Shown: positions 49,603 through 63,700 of the stretch, piece by piece
How positions within the stretch are numbered: the stretch's first letter is position 1
Layout of the letters: every line of letters begins with the position of its first letter
Assembly: GCA_015832175.1 (NCBI GenBank)
Contig: WJXW01000012.1
Span: 702,001 to 766,000, forward strand
DNA from: Paraphaeosphaeria minitans
Lineage: Eukaryota; Ascomycota; Dothideomycetes; Pleosporales; Didymosphaeriaceae
DNA: 64,000 bases
Reading direction: 5' to 3'
The notes under the pieces: model-generated
What the model was told of the DNA's origin: nothing
What the model saw: the letters and a program-made list of their open reading frames with translations, nothing else
The model's database searches: none
Program-made: the position numbers and the translations under genes

Positions 49603-52600
49603 GTTATAAGTCTAGCGCTTAGAACGTAGGATAATTCTCCCTACCTACTTAGTAATGCTTAAATTATTATATAACACTCTATTTAGAACCTCTCTACAAT
49701 ATAACCCCTCTATTTCTAATTATAAAAATTGTTAAAATAGTAGAAGTATAGCTTGTTAATTACGCTAGCTAGCCTTACTAGTTTATCTAGCTTTAATTCT
49801 AAGTAAACTTAAAAGGAATTTAGAACTAAATAAACCTAAAGGTAATTAACGCTCTAGTAATTAATTATGCAAAGCTAGAATAACCTCCGCTCCTATAGAA
49901 ACTATTACTAATTGCAGATACAGCCTCTATAGTAAGTATTTAATTATATAAAGCAGAGCTTACTAAGTATAAAATAGATAAGAAGAGCTTTCCTTTATAA
50001 ATAGCAGAATATAGAGTAGCAGTTTTAGACTAGTAAGTAGACTATACTAAAATACAGAATCTCTAAACTTAGGTAAACGCTATAGTATCGCCTAATCTGC
50101 TTACTCCTACTATAATTACTCTAGTTAATACACGCTATACTATGCTTTAGTCCCTAATTTAACTCTTAAAGGAAGATCTCGCACTAAATAAAGAAGTTAT
50201 ATAGAATTATATTTAAGCTTTATACTACGCTTATCTTAAGAAGGCTAAGTAGGCAAGATAAAGTCCTAAGACCTAGTTTAAAGAGTAGCAGCTCCTCTAT
50301 TAAAAAGCAAAAACCTACTTAATTAGTAAAATTAGCGGACTACTTACTACCTAAGATTTCTTAGATGTAATCGCCGCGCGTATAGCACTAGATTAGGCCT
50401 AATTAATAAACTAACAGCTAATCTAGGATAAGACGCTAGGACAGAATTAGATTACGCTAGACAATTTAGGGAAGGTATTTTTAGCGCTTATTTAGGAGTA
50501 TTTAATCTAATCTAGTTCTAATAAAATAAGTAAGGTATTTGCTACTTTTAATAGATTATTAAGACAATTTACTAACTCTAATAGTTCTAGTTCGTCTAAT
50601 TAGACAAAGAAACAACTAAACTATCCCTATAACCCCTATACTTATAGGTAGAAACTAATAGAGTGCTAAAGACTTTAAACCGCGATAGCTGGATTACCCT
50701 AGGATAGAATATTATTATTTAATCTTACTAATAAAGAAAAATTAGAAATTCTTAATTAACTTAAGTAGCCTAAGTAGTTAAACCTTTATAATGTAATTAT
50801 AAAGGTAGGATAGAATAAAAAATAATCTTCTACTAAGACTATTAAGTATTCTAGTAATATTACTGCTACTTTACTAAACCTATTTAATCTGCCTATAAAT
50901 AATAGAGCATTAGGTGTCTATTCTACTCTATATTCTAACGCTTATTCTCTATTAGAATATATAATACTAGATAGTGCTATAGCAGTTTACCTAGTTAACA
51001 ATTATAAAAGACTTATTCCTAGGACGTTTTAATTATTAAACAAGAGTGTAGAGGTAGGTACATAAAGCCTCCTAATCTTAGGAATTAGTAGTAAACTAAT
51101 TAAGAACACTTTGCATAAGAAAAATAAGAGATTTATAGAAGATCTAGTACTCTAAGGAGTAAGAGTAGTAGAAGGCTTTTATATAAATATTATATTAGAA
51201 GCTCTTTTAAAGAAAGCAAAGATTTAGTACCTTAGTTTAGATTACACTTTTAGGATTAGAAGCCTAAAATAAAGTGTTATTCTAGTAGACTTAAGATGCG
51301 AGTATAACCTTACTTTTCTATAATATAAGCTAATCCGCTCTTATCTAATTATTATAAATGTAACTACTAAAAGATTATTCTAGGTTAATATTAAGAGATT
51401 AGATTCTAAGAACCTCTAGCACCTTTAAGTAGAGTATATAGGAAGTAGAGCTCTATAAGCTCTAGTAACTATAGTCTAAGGTGTAAAGATTACTAGAATG
51501 TTAGGAAAGGATTATAAGCACTATACTACTACACACGTAACCTAGGTAATCTCTAAAAGACCTAAAGAATAAATACCTAGGCTATTTTACTTATTATCCT
51601 AGGATCTATTTAATATGCCTACTACTTAAAATAGAAAAAACTAGATTTTACTAATTAAAGAAGATTTTAGTAAGAAACCTTACGTTTTTAATCTTAGAAT
51701 AAAGACGCTTTCTAAGATAATAAGAGTATAGTAGAATCTCTTAGCTCTTATTAATACAAAATATAAGCTTTAAATAACAAAAATCTACTAGGATAATAAT
51801 ACAGTAACACTTCTATAGAGAGGGAAATCCTAGTACGAATTTTAGGCTAATTAGGAAGGGATAATAATTAGCAGACTACTACCTTATACGTATAAGCCTA
51901 ATAGCGCTGTAGAAAGAGTAGGCTAGGAGCTTATAATAAAAGTAATTAAAATATAAATAAGCGTAAATCTACTATTAAATCTCTAGCCTAAGATTATATA
52001 AGTAGTATACTAGCTCTTAAGAATAATTCCTAGCCTAGTATTAGGCTATTTATTACCTAATAAAACGTTAGATGCTTAGTTTAGACAATATTTTTATTAT
52101 TCTAAACTAGTAAAAATATAATATAGAACAGCTAATCTTTGTCTAAACTAGAGTACTATCTACGCCTATAACTACTAAACTTACCCTTTAGATTAGAAGC
52201 GTACAGCTAGGTAAGACAGAAGAGGATTTAAAGTAAATTCTAGGGGCTATATTAAATACTTAGTAGGCTATAAAGTTTCTAATATTTACTAAATATAGAT
52301 TTTCTAGCTTAATTAGGTAATTACTACACAAAATATAAGGTTTAATAAGTCCTTATTTTATAAAGAATTAGAGGAATAATCTATTCTAAAGATAGAAGCG
52401 TTAAAAATAGTAGAAAGCCTCTAAGAAGGAGAGCTAAATAATCTAAAAAAAGTATATAAAAACACGCTTAATATTCTTCCTAAAACAAAAAAGTATATAA
52501 GAACTACTACTAGACCTATAGGTGACCTTTAGGTAATTAAAAGCAAAGTAGGCTAGCTAAGTAATTAGAAACCTAAGGTACTTACTACTAAGCGAGCTAT

Positions 52601-54830
52601 AGGCTTAAGTAGCTAGTAGCTAAGAATTTGCTTAAGTAGAAAAGAAAGTATAGGACTTATAACCCCTAATTAGACACTAGAGCTAAGTAATCTTAGGGGT
52701 AATCTATTAAGTAATTAAGAGATATCTAGCAGCTACTAGAACACTACTAGGAGAGCTAGCCTACTAAAATCTAAGGATTTAATACCCTATTTATTAGTAG
52801 AAACTAATTAGGTTACTAATTAACCTAGCGCAGATAACTTAATTACGCTAGATAAAATAGATAACTTACTAGCGCGCTAAAGGCAAAGGCAGATCTATCT
52901 AGAAGTAAGTAGAATAAGTAGGTAAAATTATAGTAAAACACTAAAAATTAACTAACTAATAAATTACTATCTGCTATTGCGAAGATTAAGGAAGTAAAAT
53001 AATTAAAATAATTAGCTAGGGGGTAAGTAGAAGCTAGGTGCTTATACACTAATTACTAATTATCTTTAAAGTAATTTTAATATAATATTAGAGCACACGT
53101 TTATATTAAGAGTAATAAAGGCCTAGTCTAAGTAAGAAAAATATATTACACTAAATATAATAGTATTTGCTTCTATGCTTAGAAAGGCGCCTAGAGCGTC
53201 TTATATAGCTTAGACTTATAGAGACGAGCTTACACTAGAGCTAACTCTATAGAAACACTTTTATAATTATCTATATAGGAAGCTATTCCTCCTTACTACT
53301 TATAAGAAGATCTTAACTTTATAAGATAAAGGTACCTAGATAGAGATTAAATAATTAGAGGTGTTAGAGTAACTACTCCTTTTAAAGTAGGTCTTTACCT
53401 ATAAGTTTAATTAAAATAGATACTTTAAAAAGTGGAAAGCTTAAATTATTATAAGAAGAGATCTTTAGAAAAAGAATATTCTTTACTCTACTTATACTAC
53501 TACTTTAGTAGTAAGATCTTTCTAATTAGCTATAGCTCTAGTAGCAGAATTTAATCTAGAAATCTTATAATTTAATATAGTAGGAGCGTTTCTAAATACT
53601 TTTATTATAGCTGCTAATCTAGTAACTTATAAATTACTTAATAGTTTTAAAAAGCTAGAAAAGTGTGTAAGATTAAATTAAGCTTTATATAGCTTAAGAG
53701 ATTTACTACTTCTTTAGTATAAAGAATTTGCAAGATTACTTTAATCTTATAGACTCTTAGCTTTACTAGAAGAGCTATACTTTTTCTTTAATAGTAATTA
53801 AAGTATTATTATTCTATTTTATATTAATAATATTCTTCTTCTCTATTATAAGAGTAAAGAGAAAGAAGCCCTAGATTTTTAAAGAAGATCGCAAATAAAT
53901 ATAAGATTAAATTAAAAGGACTAGTAGAGTGGTTCCTAGGTGTTTAAGTAATTAGGGATAGAGAAGTAAAATTAATTTCTCTAGTCTATAATACCTATAT
54001 TAACAAAATTATAAAAAAGTTTAACCTTTTAAACTCTAGGAGCTTCTCTCCTACACCTCTATTAGTAGAAGATCTTATTCTAAGCATAGAAGAAGTTACT
54101 TCTTAATAAATAAAGCTCTTTTAAGAAGAGGTAGGATTAGCTCTCTATATAGTAATTATACTACGCCTAGATATAGCCTTTGCAGTGTTAAAGCTATCAC
54201 ACTTTCTAATAAATCTAAGTAAAGAATACTTTACTACTATTAACTATGTGATCTTTTACCTCTATTAAACTAGATAGTAGGCTATAGTCTTTAGTGGCTA
54301 TAATAGACCTAATCTACTAATATGTGGAGATGCCTCTTTTACTAATAATCTAATATTACGGCGATCTTCCTATAGATATATTATCCTATTATTTAGAGGA
54401 GCTATCCTATAAAAAGTAGTTTAATAGAACATAATTACTACTTTAACAACAGAAGCAGAGCTTCTAGCGCTTAAATATATAAGTAAAGAAGCTATAGTAA
54501 TTAAGAGATTCTTTACTAAACTTACTCTAGATCTAGGACCTTTATAAAAGGTCTATTGTAATAATTTTTAAACTATTTATTTAGTAATTAGAAAGAATAA
54601 AAGAATTACTACTTAACTACGCTATATAGATATTTAGAATATATAGTTATAGTAAAAGTATATAAAAGGATTGTTTTAAGTAGAATATCTTCTAACTAGT
54701 AAAATACTAGTAGATAGCCTTATAAAGGCTCTTACTTATTAGCAGTTTAATAAATTTAAAAGGCTATTAAATCTATAAAATATAAGTATAATAATTATAG
54801 AATAAAAGTAAGTAAGTAGAGAATTAATCT
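49603..54830 (+). pseudogene. C2 copia gag-pol, RIP-degraded
   Basis: On the plus strand: gag; protease (LEYIILDSAIAVYLVN near 50955-51000, the catalytic D-S/T-G box altered); integrase with PLYTYKPNSAVERVG (about 51885-51930); a GYIKYLVGYKVSNIY-like stretch (about 52240-52285); reverse transcriptase with FYINNILLL (about 53815-53845); and RNase H with TTEAELLALKYISKEA (about 54445-54495). The order protease, integrase, reverse transcriptase, RNase H is that of Ty1/copia. Stops replace former Gln and Trp codons throughout. Confidence 0.87.
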
Positions 54831-56559
54831 ATTAACTACTTAGAATTATTAATTTAGAGTTAGGAAATAAGAAAAAAAAAAGAAAAAAAAAGATTAGAGA
54901 GAGAATAGAAATTAGAGGAAAAGAAGATTAAAGAGCTTATCTATAAGCTTATAGACCTTCTTCCTCCTCTATTTAATTATAAGGGTGTAAGAATCTCCCT
55001 TATAATTAGTAGTAGGAGATTCTCCCTATCCTTCTCCTCTCCTCCTCTCTATAGTAGGTAATTCCTTACTCTATCTACCTCCTCTACTTCTCTTTTTATT
55101 AGTAGTAGGTAATAGCTTACCCTAGCTTCCCCTCCTTTAATTAGTAATAGGTAATTCCTTACCCTAGCCTCCCCTCTTTTAATTAGTAGGAGAAGAAGCA
55201 CTTATCTAGCCTCTATTTTACTTTAGAGCTAATAGGCTACTTATCTAGCTATTTTAATTAATATATTAGCTACAACTGCGCTACTCCTTAATAAATAGAA
55301 TAAAAAGGTAATTACCTTATCCTCTACTAAGAATTAGCTAGGAGGGAGGAAATAGGATAGTAGCTATATACTAAGCTTACTCCTCCTAACTACTAGTAGG
55401 AAAAAGAGCTTATAAGGCTACTTTAACCTTTTTATATAGCTTAGTAATTAGCCTCTCCTACAAAAAGTATTAGCTAAACCTAAAAAGAATTTTAGAATAA
55501 AAAGCTTATATTAGTACCTTTTAATAGTTAATAGTAGATAAACTCTATAGCTAGCTACAGAAATAATTAGTAAAATTAGTTAAAGTAATAGAATAATCCT
55601 ATATATAGTAGTGCAAAAGTAGGTAAAGTAAGTATAGTAGCGCCTATCTAAGCTTAAAGTATTATTATAGCAGCGTCTATTATTCTTTTTTACTAGAACT
55701 CCCTTTAAGTAGCCTAAGCAGCTTACTTATCTAAAAGCACTAAGTAATTGCTAAGGGCCTAAAGCTAGGGTAGGAGGAGCTAGTAAAGTAGGAGGAGTAA
55801 AAGGATCTTAGTAAAAGAATTAGAAGCTTTATTTAGTAGCTTTTATAGCCTTAACTACGCGTGCTTTAGCTAGGTTATTAGATATCTAAAAGAGTTAGTA
55901 AAGCTCTAAATAATAGAAAAAGTATAAGGTAATAATTAGAAAAAAAGAACCTACTATAAAATAGTAGGATTTAAAGGCTTAAACTAGTAGGGTTAAATTA
56001 AATAAGAAGTTAAAGCGTTAAAAGTAAAGGATTAAAAAAAGAAGATTAAGCGCTAGTAAAGAGCTTATATACTCTACTACTTATTTAATTATTAAGCGCT
56101 AAATACGCTCCTTTCTTACTACTTATTTCTTTTACTACTACTCTTTCCTAATTAAAACGCGCCTACCTATTATACTTACTAGCTAGTAAGAGTAGGGAAA
56201 TTACTTTATAGTTAATAGGAAGTAAGTAAAAAGAGTAGTAGAATAGAAGCGTTTACGCTCTAGGCCTTTGTGCCACGCTTATAAGCTCCTAACCTACTAG
56301 AAGAAGAGATTCTAGACACAATTTATAATAGGATTTATAATTTAAAAGATAAATAGTAATTATTTTGCTATTATAATAAATAGGGGGTAATAGAATTACT
56401 GTTCTTAAAATAAGGAGATTTAGAAGAATAATTTTTAATAGTTTTTTAATCTTTAAACAGCCTTTAGATGGTTTTTTAAAGATCTTTAGGAAAGATTTAG
56501 ATAATTATAAATTACTTCTTAAAATAGGTAATCTGCTTTAAGCAATTACTTAGGGGGTG
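54831..56559 (+). other. C2 3' non-coding region
   Basis: About 1.7 kb, the inverse of 28970-30700 in C1. It starts with an A-rich purine run near 54865-54905 and ends with the purine tract CTTAGGGGGTG before the LTR. No domain recognised. Confidence 0.6.
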
Positions 56560-56754
56560 TATTAAAGTAAAACACTTACTTCTATAATTCTTTCTAGATC
56601 TACTAATTTATATCACAGGATTCTTACTAAGAGGCTCGTTTCTTTTGTATATAGTCTGCCCTTTCGGCATCCTTTCCTACAATTAGCTATTTGTATTCTT
56701 TACAACTCTGCTCCTGAATATCCTGTAATAGTTTAAGCCCTTTTTACTACAACA
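56560..56754 (+). repeat. 3' LTR of C2
   Basis: 195 bp from TATTAAAGTAAAACAC (TG changed to TA) to ACTACAACA. It keeps much of its CA/TG content. Confidence 0.92.
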
Positions 56755-57047
56755 GATATATAATCTGCTATTATACCTTAGGACTTCTATTTTATTAAGG
56801 CGCTATACTTACGCCTTACTACTACTTTAAGTGCTTCTCTTATACCTTAAGCTAGTAATATACTTAATAGTAAAGGCGTTTTTTTACTAAAACTACTAAA
56901 CTTTAGTAATAAGGTTAGACTCTTTTGTTATAGATTTACTACTAACTAATACCCTAGCTAGTGAGCGTAGTACGTATAGCGTACACACTATAGCACTAGT
57001 AGTAGAGACTTTTATAGCTTTATAAATATTAGCAACATGCGTCTTAT
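56755..57047 (-). mobile_element. Second inverted family B fragment
   Basis: Reverse complement of B1 from about 21978 down to 21683. The same B segment is already present at about 47511-47800, so this is a different family B copy or a rearranged piece, not the continuation of the fragment ending at 48006. A3 is inserted at its right end. Confidence 0.8.
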
Positions 57048-57459
57048 TATTAAGATTTAAAGGCTAGGCCTCCTAGGATCTTTATATGTATCTACATTTG
57101 TTGTTTAAGCGGCACAGCACAAGAGGTTATATAACCTAATTAGTGTGATTAGAGCGCTAAGATAACTAATTAGACTAAGCACTTAATATACTAAGCAACT
57201 AATTAGTGCTTATTTAGTTTAATTAGAGCGATTAGTGGACTAATTGCTTAAAGTATATAGGAACGCGAAGATAGGCTCTCTATACTTATATTTAATCTAT
57301 TTATTAATCTATTATTTAGATTCTAGTAGACTAAATTGTTAACTTATTACACTTTGTTAAAGTACTAATATATTAATAAGACCTTTTACCTTCTATAAGT
57401 ACTCCTGCCTAAGAACTAACTTTAACCCTTTAGAACTAGCTACCCTCTTAAATTTAACA
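57048..57459 (+). repeat. 5' LTR of A3
   Basis: 412 bp starting TATTAAGATTT (TG changed to TA) and ending AAATTTAACA. The central palindrome has spacer GG instead of the CC seen in the other plus-oriented copies. Confidence 0.92.
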
Positions 57460-59983
57460 TCTTAAACACCCTTAATATAAGTACTTTATAAACTCCTACT
57501 TCTTTTACAGCTTTAGGTGCTACTAAGATTACTCCTATAAAGGATAGTAGTAAGGTATATAAACCTAATCTCTACTTTAGTAAATAATCTTAAACTAACA
57601 TCTAGATTCTCTAGTTAGACCTCTACTTCTTTAACTTAGACAAACCTTTTAAAGATAAAAAGAAGGTTATCTTCGTAGTAATATATATACAAGGAGATGT
57701 AGGATTATAGATCTATCCCTACCTTAAAAAGTACCTAAGAATAAACTAGAATAATAATAATAAAAATTACGTAAATAAACACGCTAATACAGTTAATATT
57801 ATTAAGGATTATAATAACTTTAAGAAATGTTTAAATAACTCTTTAGAATTACTAATAAGGACTCTATTATAAAAGCAAACATTTAGACTATAACTTAGAA
57901 ATAATTAGTAGCTAAGTATATAGCTAAGTTTTATAGGTACGCTGTGTAGCTTAACTAGGATAATAAATCTCTTTAAGATATATACAAATAAGGACTTAAA
58001 TAAAAACTATATAAGAAACTCTTACGTAGTAGTGCGCGAATTACTAACCTTAAAGAACTATATAGAGAAACTATTAGAATTAATAAAGAATAGTTTTTAC
58101 TATAATAAGAGCTCTACTAAAACTCTAGAGTAATAAGCTTTAGATAACTAGTAAAAGTAGTTTATAAGAATCTTCTTAGAATTGTCTAAAAGTAATAACT
58201 AAGGAACCACTAGATATATAAACTAATAGAAGATGTTTAGTTTAATTATATAGGTAAAGGAAAAGGAGGAAAGATAGGCCCTAAGTACCCTAATAAACGC
58301 GTCTCTAATAGAAGTTTATAACTAATAACTAAGACCTATAAATGCTTTATATATAGTAAACTACGCTATATAGCTAGGAACTATAGATTAAAGAACAAAG
58401 TCTATTAAACTAAGTTAAATATACTAATTATTAAGGACTAAGAACCTAATAAGGAATAAGAAGTTATTATAACACTATTTAGTTACTAATGTATTACACT
58501 AGAACAAAGTAAGTAATTAGATTTACCTAACTTATAATTATATAAAGATCTAGAAAACAACTCTAACGTATACTATAACGTAAAAGACATAGAAGAGATA
58601 CTAAGATCTGCTACTTCTTACCTATAAAGTAGGCAGGAAGAAGACAAACCTATATTACCTAAGTATAAACTAAATGTTTAGGACTATATAGAACCCCACT
58701 AGGCACTAAAAAGGATGCAACCCTATAAAAATAAGGAATTAGACTACGTACTAAAGTACTATCTAGACTACTAAAATCCTACACACTAATTCTATATATA
58801 GACGTATTACGAAGAACTAACGTACGTATAATATAAGGTAGAGAAAGAGGAGAATAAGAAATAATCTAGAAGGAAACTACGCTATAGATAAGTGTAAATA
58901 GCCTACCCTATTACAGCTTATAACAAACACCTCTAGGATAAATAATAAGTAAAATATTTTCTTTACCTTACGCTAAAGGGCAACAAATACCATAATATAC
59001 TTATTAATAAAGACTATATATAACTGTACTAGTATACGTGTCTAAACTAATACTGCGAATACTACTATATAGCTAAATATTTAGACAGCTTTGTAAACTA
59101 CCCTACATAAGAAGTAATAATAGAACTACTAATTTAACTAGTATATAGGAATAGTAAAGACTATAGGAGAAAAAATAAAAAAACATCCTTATAGGAAAAA
59201 GAGGAAGACAATCTATATAAGCTATATACTTAATAATAATAATAAAAGCAGATACTTAGAAACGTATACTAAGCACCTAAACTTAATTACAATCTATATA
59301 AACAGATATCTTTTTTAGGCCTAAACTTAGACAAGAAAACGCCTTTATTAAATTAAATGCTATAGTAAGCATAGTATTAGTTAAGCTACTAGTATAGCTT
59401 AAGAGAAATATAGGCTTAAGCTCTTATAAACTTAGAAGTAGGAAGAAACTTTATATCTTATTAAATAGTAAGATAAGCAGGACTTATAATATTAGAGAAA
59501 AAAGTACTCTATATTGTCTATATCGCGAATAGATCCCTAATGCCTAAGACACCTTAGATATACTAGGAGGTTACTACTATAATAATAGTCTAAGGATATA
59601 AAGAGGAACTTACCTTATATATCTTACTAGGATCTAAGTATAAGTTAGTTTTAAAATTACTTTAGTTAATAATACACAACCTACAGATTAACTAGGGTAT
59701 AAAGAAAATATTATTTAAACGCTATAATTATATATTATAAGTAAAGCCTACGCATTAACTAAAAATAATAGTAGATAAGGGAGTTATTAATAATATAATA
59801 CTATAATAGATAGTTAAAAAATAGAAGCACACCTTAGTAGACGCTAGTAGGAACTACTAGGTTAAGAAGTGTAAGAAGGAGGACAATAGTACACCTCTTA
59901 CCTTACTAAGAGAGTATAGGAAATAGACACATATGTTTATAGAAAAGGAAAGAAAAGTAAACCTACCTAAATATTAACCCTAG
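57460..59983 (+). pseudogene. A3 gag and protease region, degraded and truncated
   Basis: Aligns with A1 17786-18238 plus 24809-26876. The gag zinc-knuckle region lies near 58345-58385. It ends at ATATTAACCCTAG, where D is inserted. RIP-type stops throughout. Confidence 0.82.
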
Positions 59984-60221
59984 TGTAGGTTTAGCTTAAT
60001 CTGTAATTAAGCATTTAAGGGTTAATAGTATACTATTGTGCAAAGGGTGAGAAGTAGGTTTAATTAATTACGTCTAGTCTATCGTACAAAGGGGCACTAA
60101 AGACCTTATAAAGTCTCTGCCTCTTAGCGCTAACCTAAGTAGTGGGTCCTTATGTGGGTCCCTATAGGTAGGTAGGCCCCTATTTCACTTAGTGCTATTT
60201 ATACAATAAACTATATAGATA
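59984..60221 (+). repeat. LTR of family D (single-unit form)
   Basis: 238 bp, matching the inverse of 46636-46947 but with one copy of the 74-bp segment. The sequence after it (CTAGTAAC) is not the continuation of A3, so it is not a solo LTR unless followed by a rearrangement. Confidence 0.75.
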
Positions 60222-60524
60222 CTAGTAACTTTTCTTTTATGTAATAGCTTATATCTATTATACGCTTTTCCTTTCCTATCCTTTTCTATCTATACAGTTA
60301 GCCTTCCCCTATTAGAATAGGTTGTGAGGTAGGTGTAGTGTTACTATACAGTAGAGGTTCTATTTACACCTACTCTTGTGCAAATAGGTAGTAATAGCTA
60401 ACCTACTTAGTTCTTACTCTACCTCTTCGCACAGTAGTAGAGTTATATTATATAATAAGGCTCTTTCTAGGCATATATCTTATACATAAACAAAAGGTAG
60501 GGTATTAAACAATGTAATGCTTAG
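59984..60524 (+). mobile_element. LTR element D, 5' part
   Basis: A 238-bp LTR (59984-60221, TGTAGGTTTAGC to ATATAGATA) followed by about 300 bp of unfamiliar sequence and then the B3 insertion. Family D is defined by this LTR and the solo LTR at 46636. Its superfamily cannot be told, since no coding part is in the window. Confidence 0.65.
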
Positions 60525-60740
60525 TGTAACGGGTAGATCACGATATTATTGTGGTGTTGTAGTATCTAGCGCTAAGGCCTTATAGAGGGTCTATGCGCTA
60601 AGTAAGCTAGCTGCGCAAAACCTACGCCGCGCGTTAACTTAACACAAGATAAGTATTATTCTATTAATATTACTAGAGTTATCCTTTTACTGTCCTTCCT
60701 AGTGTAAAGTAAGTACTATTGCCTATAACTAGACCTTATA
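60525..60740 (+). repeat. 5' LTR of B3
   Basis: 216 bp. Its start TGTAACGGG is the least RIP-altered form of the family B terminus in the window; its end is GACCTTATA. Confidence 0.93.
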
Positions 60741-63700
60741 TAATAATACTTTATCTACAACAGTCTAAAGATAGCTCCTAGAGTTATATAAGCTACTAGT
60801 AGAGGGTAGACTTTACCTAAAGCCCCTAAAAGCAGCAAAGACCCTCTTACCTAGTATATAGGAGGAGAGCTAGTAATATATAACTTAAGCCTACTTTTAA
60901 TACTTAAGTAGTATATCCTAGTTACTAAAAAGAAGCATAATAAGCTTTACGCTATATATTAACTTTATACCTTAGAAGATAAAATCTCCTAATTTAAAAG
61001 TATAAGCTAAATCCCTAGCGTAGTAGCTACTACTAAGAATATTAAAATACTATCTACTAATATATATAAGTAGGACGCGCCTATAGTATATATAGTAATA
61101 TATATTAAGCGTGCACTTTAACCTAAGGACCCTACTAAATATAGAGGTAAGAACCTTAAAGAGTATTATAAATTCTTTTATTCCTATAAAGTAGCCTTTC
61201 GCCTCTTACTATAAGAATTTATATAAGATAGAAATAAAGTTATCTAGGTAATACAGTACCTTATAGGTAACCTAAAAGAACTATAGTATACACACTATAA
61301 GCGCACCTTTAAAGCTAAGAAAGAAACACCTATCTAGAAGTACTTTAAATAGTATATACTTAACTTACTTTTAGACCTAGTAAATTCCAGCCTAGAAGTA
61401 GCTATAGCGTATACTTAAGTAATATAGTAAAAAGACTAAACTATTTACTTCTTTATAACCTATCTTAATATTTTTAAAGATTAACTTACACTTTATACTA
61501 AAAAGTAAAAAATATAGCACCTTTTCTCTAAACTTAAACCTAAGCTATAGAAGGCTATTACTAACTACTATTAGATGCCTACATCTAGGAAAGACCTTAT
61601 TACTTTAGGCTCTACGCTTAAGCGAAACCTACACTACGCACCTATAATATAAGAGTTAAGCCTATATTATATATTAAAGAAATCTAAAAATACTACACTA
61701 AACTACTAAATATCTAAAGGTAATAGTAAGACCTAAAATAAAAAAAGTGTTACCTACTATAAGTGCTATAAAACTAGCCACTATACTAATAAATATAAAG
61801 GTAGTAATTCTAACTAGATTTCTATATAAGTAAACTATGTAGGAAAAGGCTAAGCCTTACCTATAACCTAGGTATAGTAAGGCGCCTACTAATTTATATC
61901 TTACTAGGTATAAAGCGCACATGTAGCGCAGCTAGAGATATAGGTCTAGAGAGAGAACTCTAAATAATTCTTAACTTATAGGCTAATATTAGCCTAATTA
62001 GCTAAATTATTACTATTAAAATAAATCTAAAGCCTATTAAAGGGGCTAAGCTCCCTAAACTAGGATAAATTAGGGCCTAAAGGTAAAGTACCTACACTAC
62101 ATATACACTCTAGGTGCGTATTATAAATAATATAGGGGTAGAGCGTAGGACAAAGACTACTATCTATAGCGTTAATAAAGAAAGGATCCCTCTCCTACTT
62201 AGTAACCCCTTTCTATAAGAAGGCGATATCTACTTTAATTACAGCTTATAAATATAGCGCTAAGGCTATACTATAGCTTTAATACAGCTTATTACTATAA
62301 GGGACTTTAAAGATAATATAGAGTATACTAGCTTAGATTTATTTCTTTTAGGGGTCTTATAGATAACTAGTATAAGCTTAGAGCACCTAGCGCGTATTAA
62401 TAAAGTATATATAGCGTAAGTACTATATATTTCTAATATATTATATAAATATAGTAACATATTTAATAAAAAAGCAGCGTCTACCCTACTAAATTTTAAA
62501 AAGTCTAATTATACTATCCCTATTATAGAGGGAAAAAAACCTCTTTATAGACCACTTTATAATCTCTTAGAGCGGGAGCTTAAGGTACTTTAAAAGTATC
62601 TAGAAGATACCTTAAAAAAGGGATAAATTAAGTATAGCACTAGCCTAGCTAGAGTACTAATTCTATTTACCCCTAAGAAAAATAGCACACTATAGCTTTA
62701 TATAGATTATTAGGGCCTTAACGCGATTACTATTAAAAATTATTACCTACTACTTTTAGTTAGAAAGACGCTTAACCGCCTATTAGGCGTATACTATTAT
62801 ACGACCCTTAATCTTTACAACACCTACTATAGAATTTAGATCTAGGTAGGAGACAAGTAGAAAACTATATTCTAAACTCACTATAGCTACTTTAAATACT
62901 TAGTAATACTATTTAGCTTAACTAATACCCTTACAAGCTTCTAGGCATATATTAATAAAGCACTAGCACTACACCTAGATTATATATATATTATGTACCT
63001 AGATAATATACTTATCTATACCTATAATAAGGATCTTACGCTTTATTAGCGTACTATCTACGCTATGCTTAAATTACTGCGTAAGGTTAATCTTTTTATT
63101 AATTTAACTAAGTGTATATTTACCTTAGGCAAAGTCTACTTCTTTAGTTTTATTATAACTATAGAAGGAATCTACGCTAATCCTACGCGTATAGTAACTA
63201 TTATAGAATAACTATAGCTAACTAGGATCTAAGAGCTCTAGTTATTTCTAGGCTTTATAAACTTTTATAGGCGATTTATTAAAGTATATACGCGAGAAAC
63301 CGCTCCTTTCCTAGACCTAGTTAAGAAGAACTAAATATTCTAATAGTTAGTAGAAGCTAATAATACTTTTAAAATGCTTAAAACATGCTTGTTAAGTGCG
63401 CCTATCTTACGCTACTTTAACCCTACACTACTAATTTGATTAAAGACTAATATATCTACTTTTATAATATATAGTATTCTTTTATAGCTATTTAAGGACT
63501 AGAAGTGGCACCTAGTTACTTTTGTGTTAAGAAAACTTTAAGTAGTAGAGCTAAATTATAAAGTATATAACCTTAAGCTCCTTACTATTATCTACTACTT
63601 TAAGCAATAGAGATATTATCTAAATAGCACACAGTATATAATTTAAGTACTAAGTAACTTTAATAACTTACGCAGTATACGCGCTCTATAGAAGCTAAAT

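Larger units (their letters stand above)
49408..56754 (+). mobile_element. Ty1/copia element C2, near full length
   Basis: 7347 bp between 195-bp LTRs, coding on the plus strand, opposite to C1 and C3. It lies at the end of C3 on the left and of inverted family B on the right. The 5 bp on each side (GCTTA and GATAT) do not match, so at least one junction arose by something other than simple insertion. Confidence 0.9.
57048..59983 (+). mobile_element. Ty3/gypsy element A3, 5' part
   Basis: 5' LTR (57048-57459), leader, gag and the start of pol as in A1, without the B1 insertion, so it shows the empty site (near 57906). It is cut off before reverse transcriptase by element D at 59984. The left flank is CTTAT; its partner would lie beyond the window. 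Confidence 0.9.

Noticed and set aside
59984..60221. LTR-D read as a second solo LTR
   Set aside because: The A3 sequence does not resume after 60221, so it is better read as the 5' LTR of a longer element.
62266..62460. 64-codon minus-strand frame, with a 60-codon counterpart at 19984-20166
   Set aside because: Both lie antisense to family B pol. Their similarity comes from the two elements being copies, not from a conserved gene.
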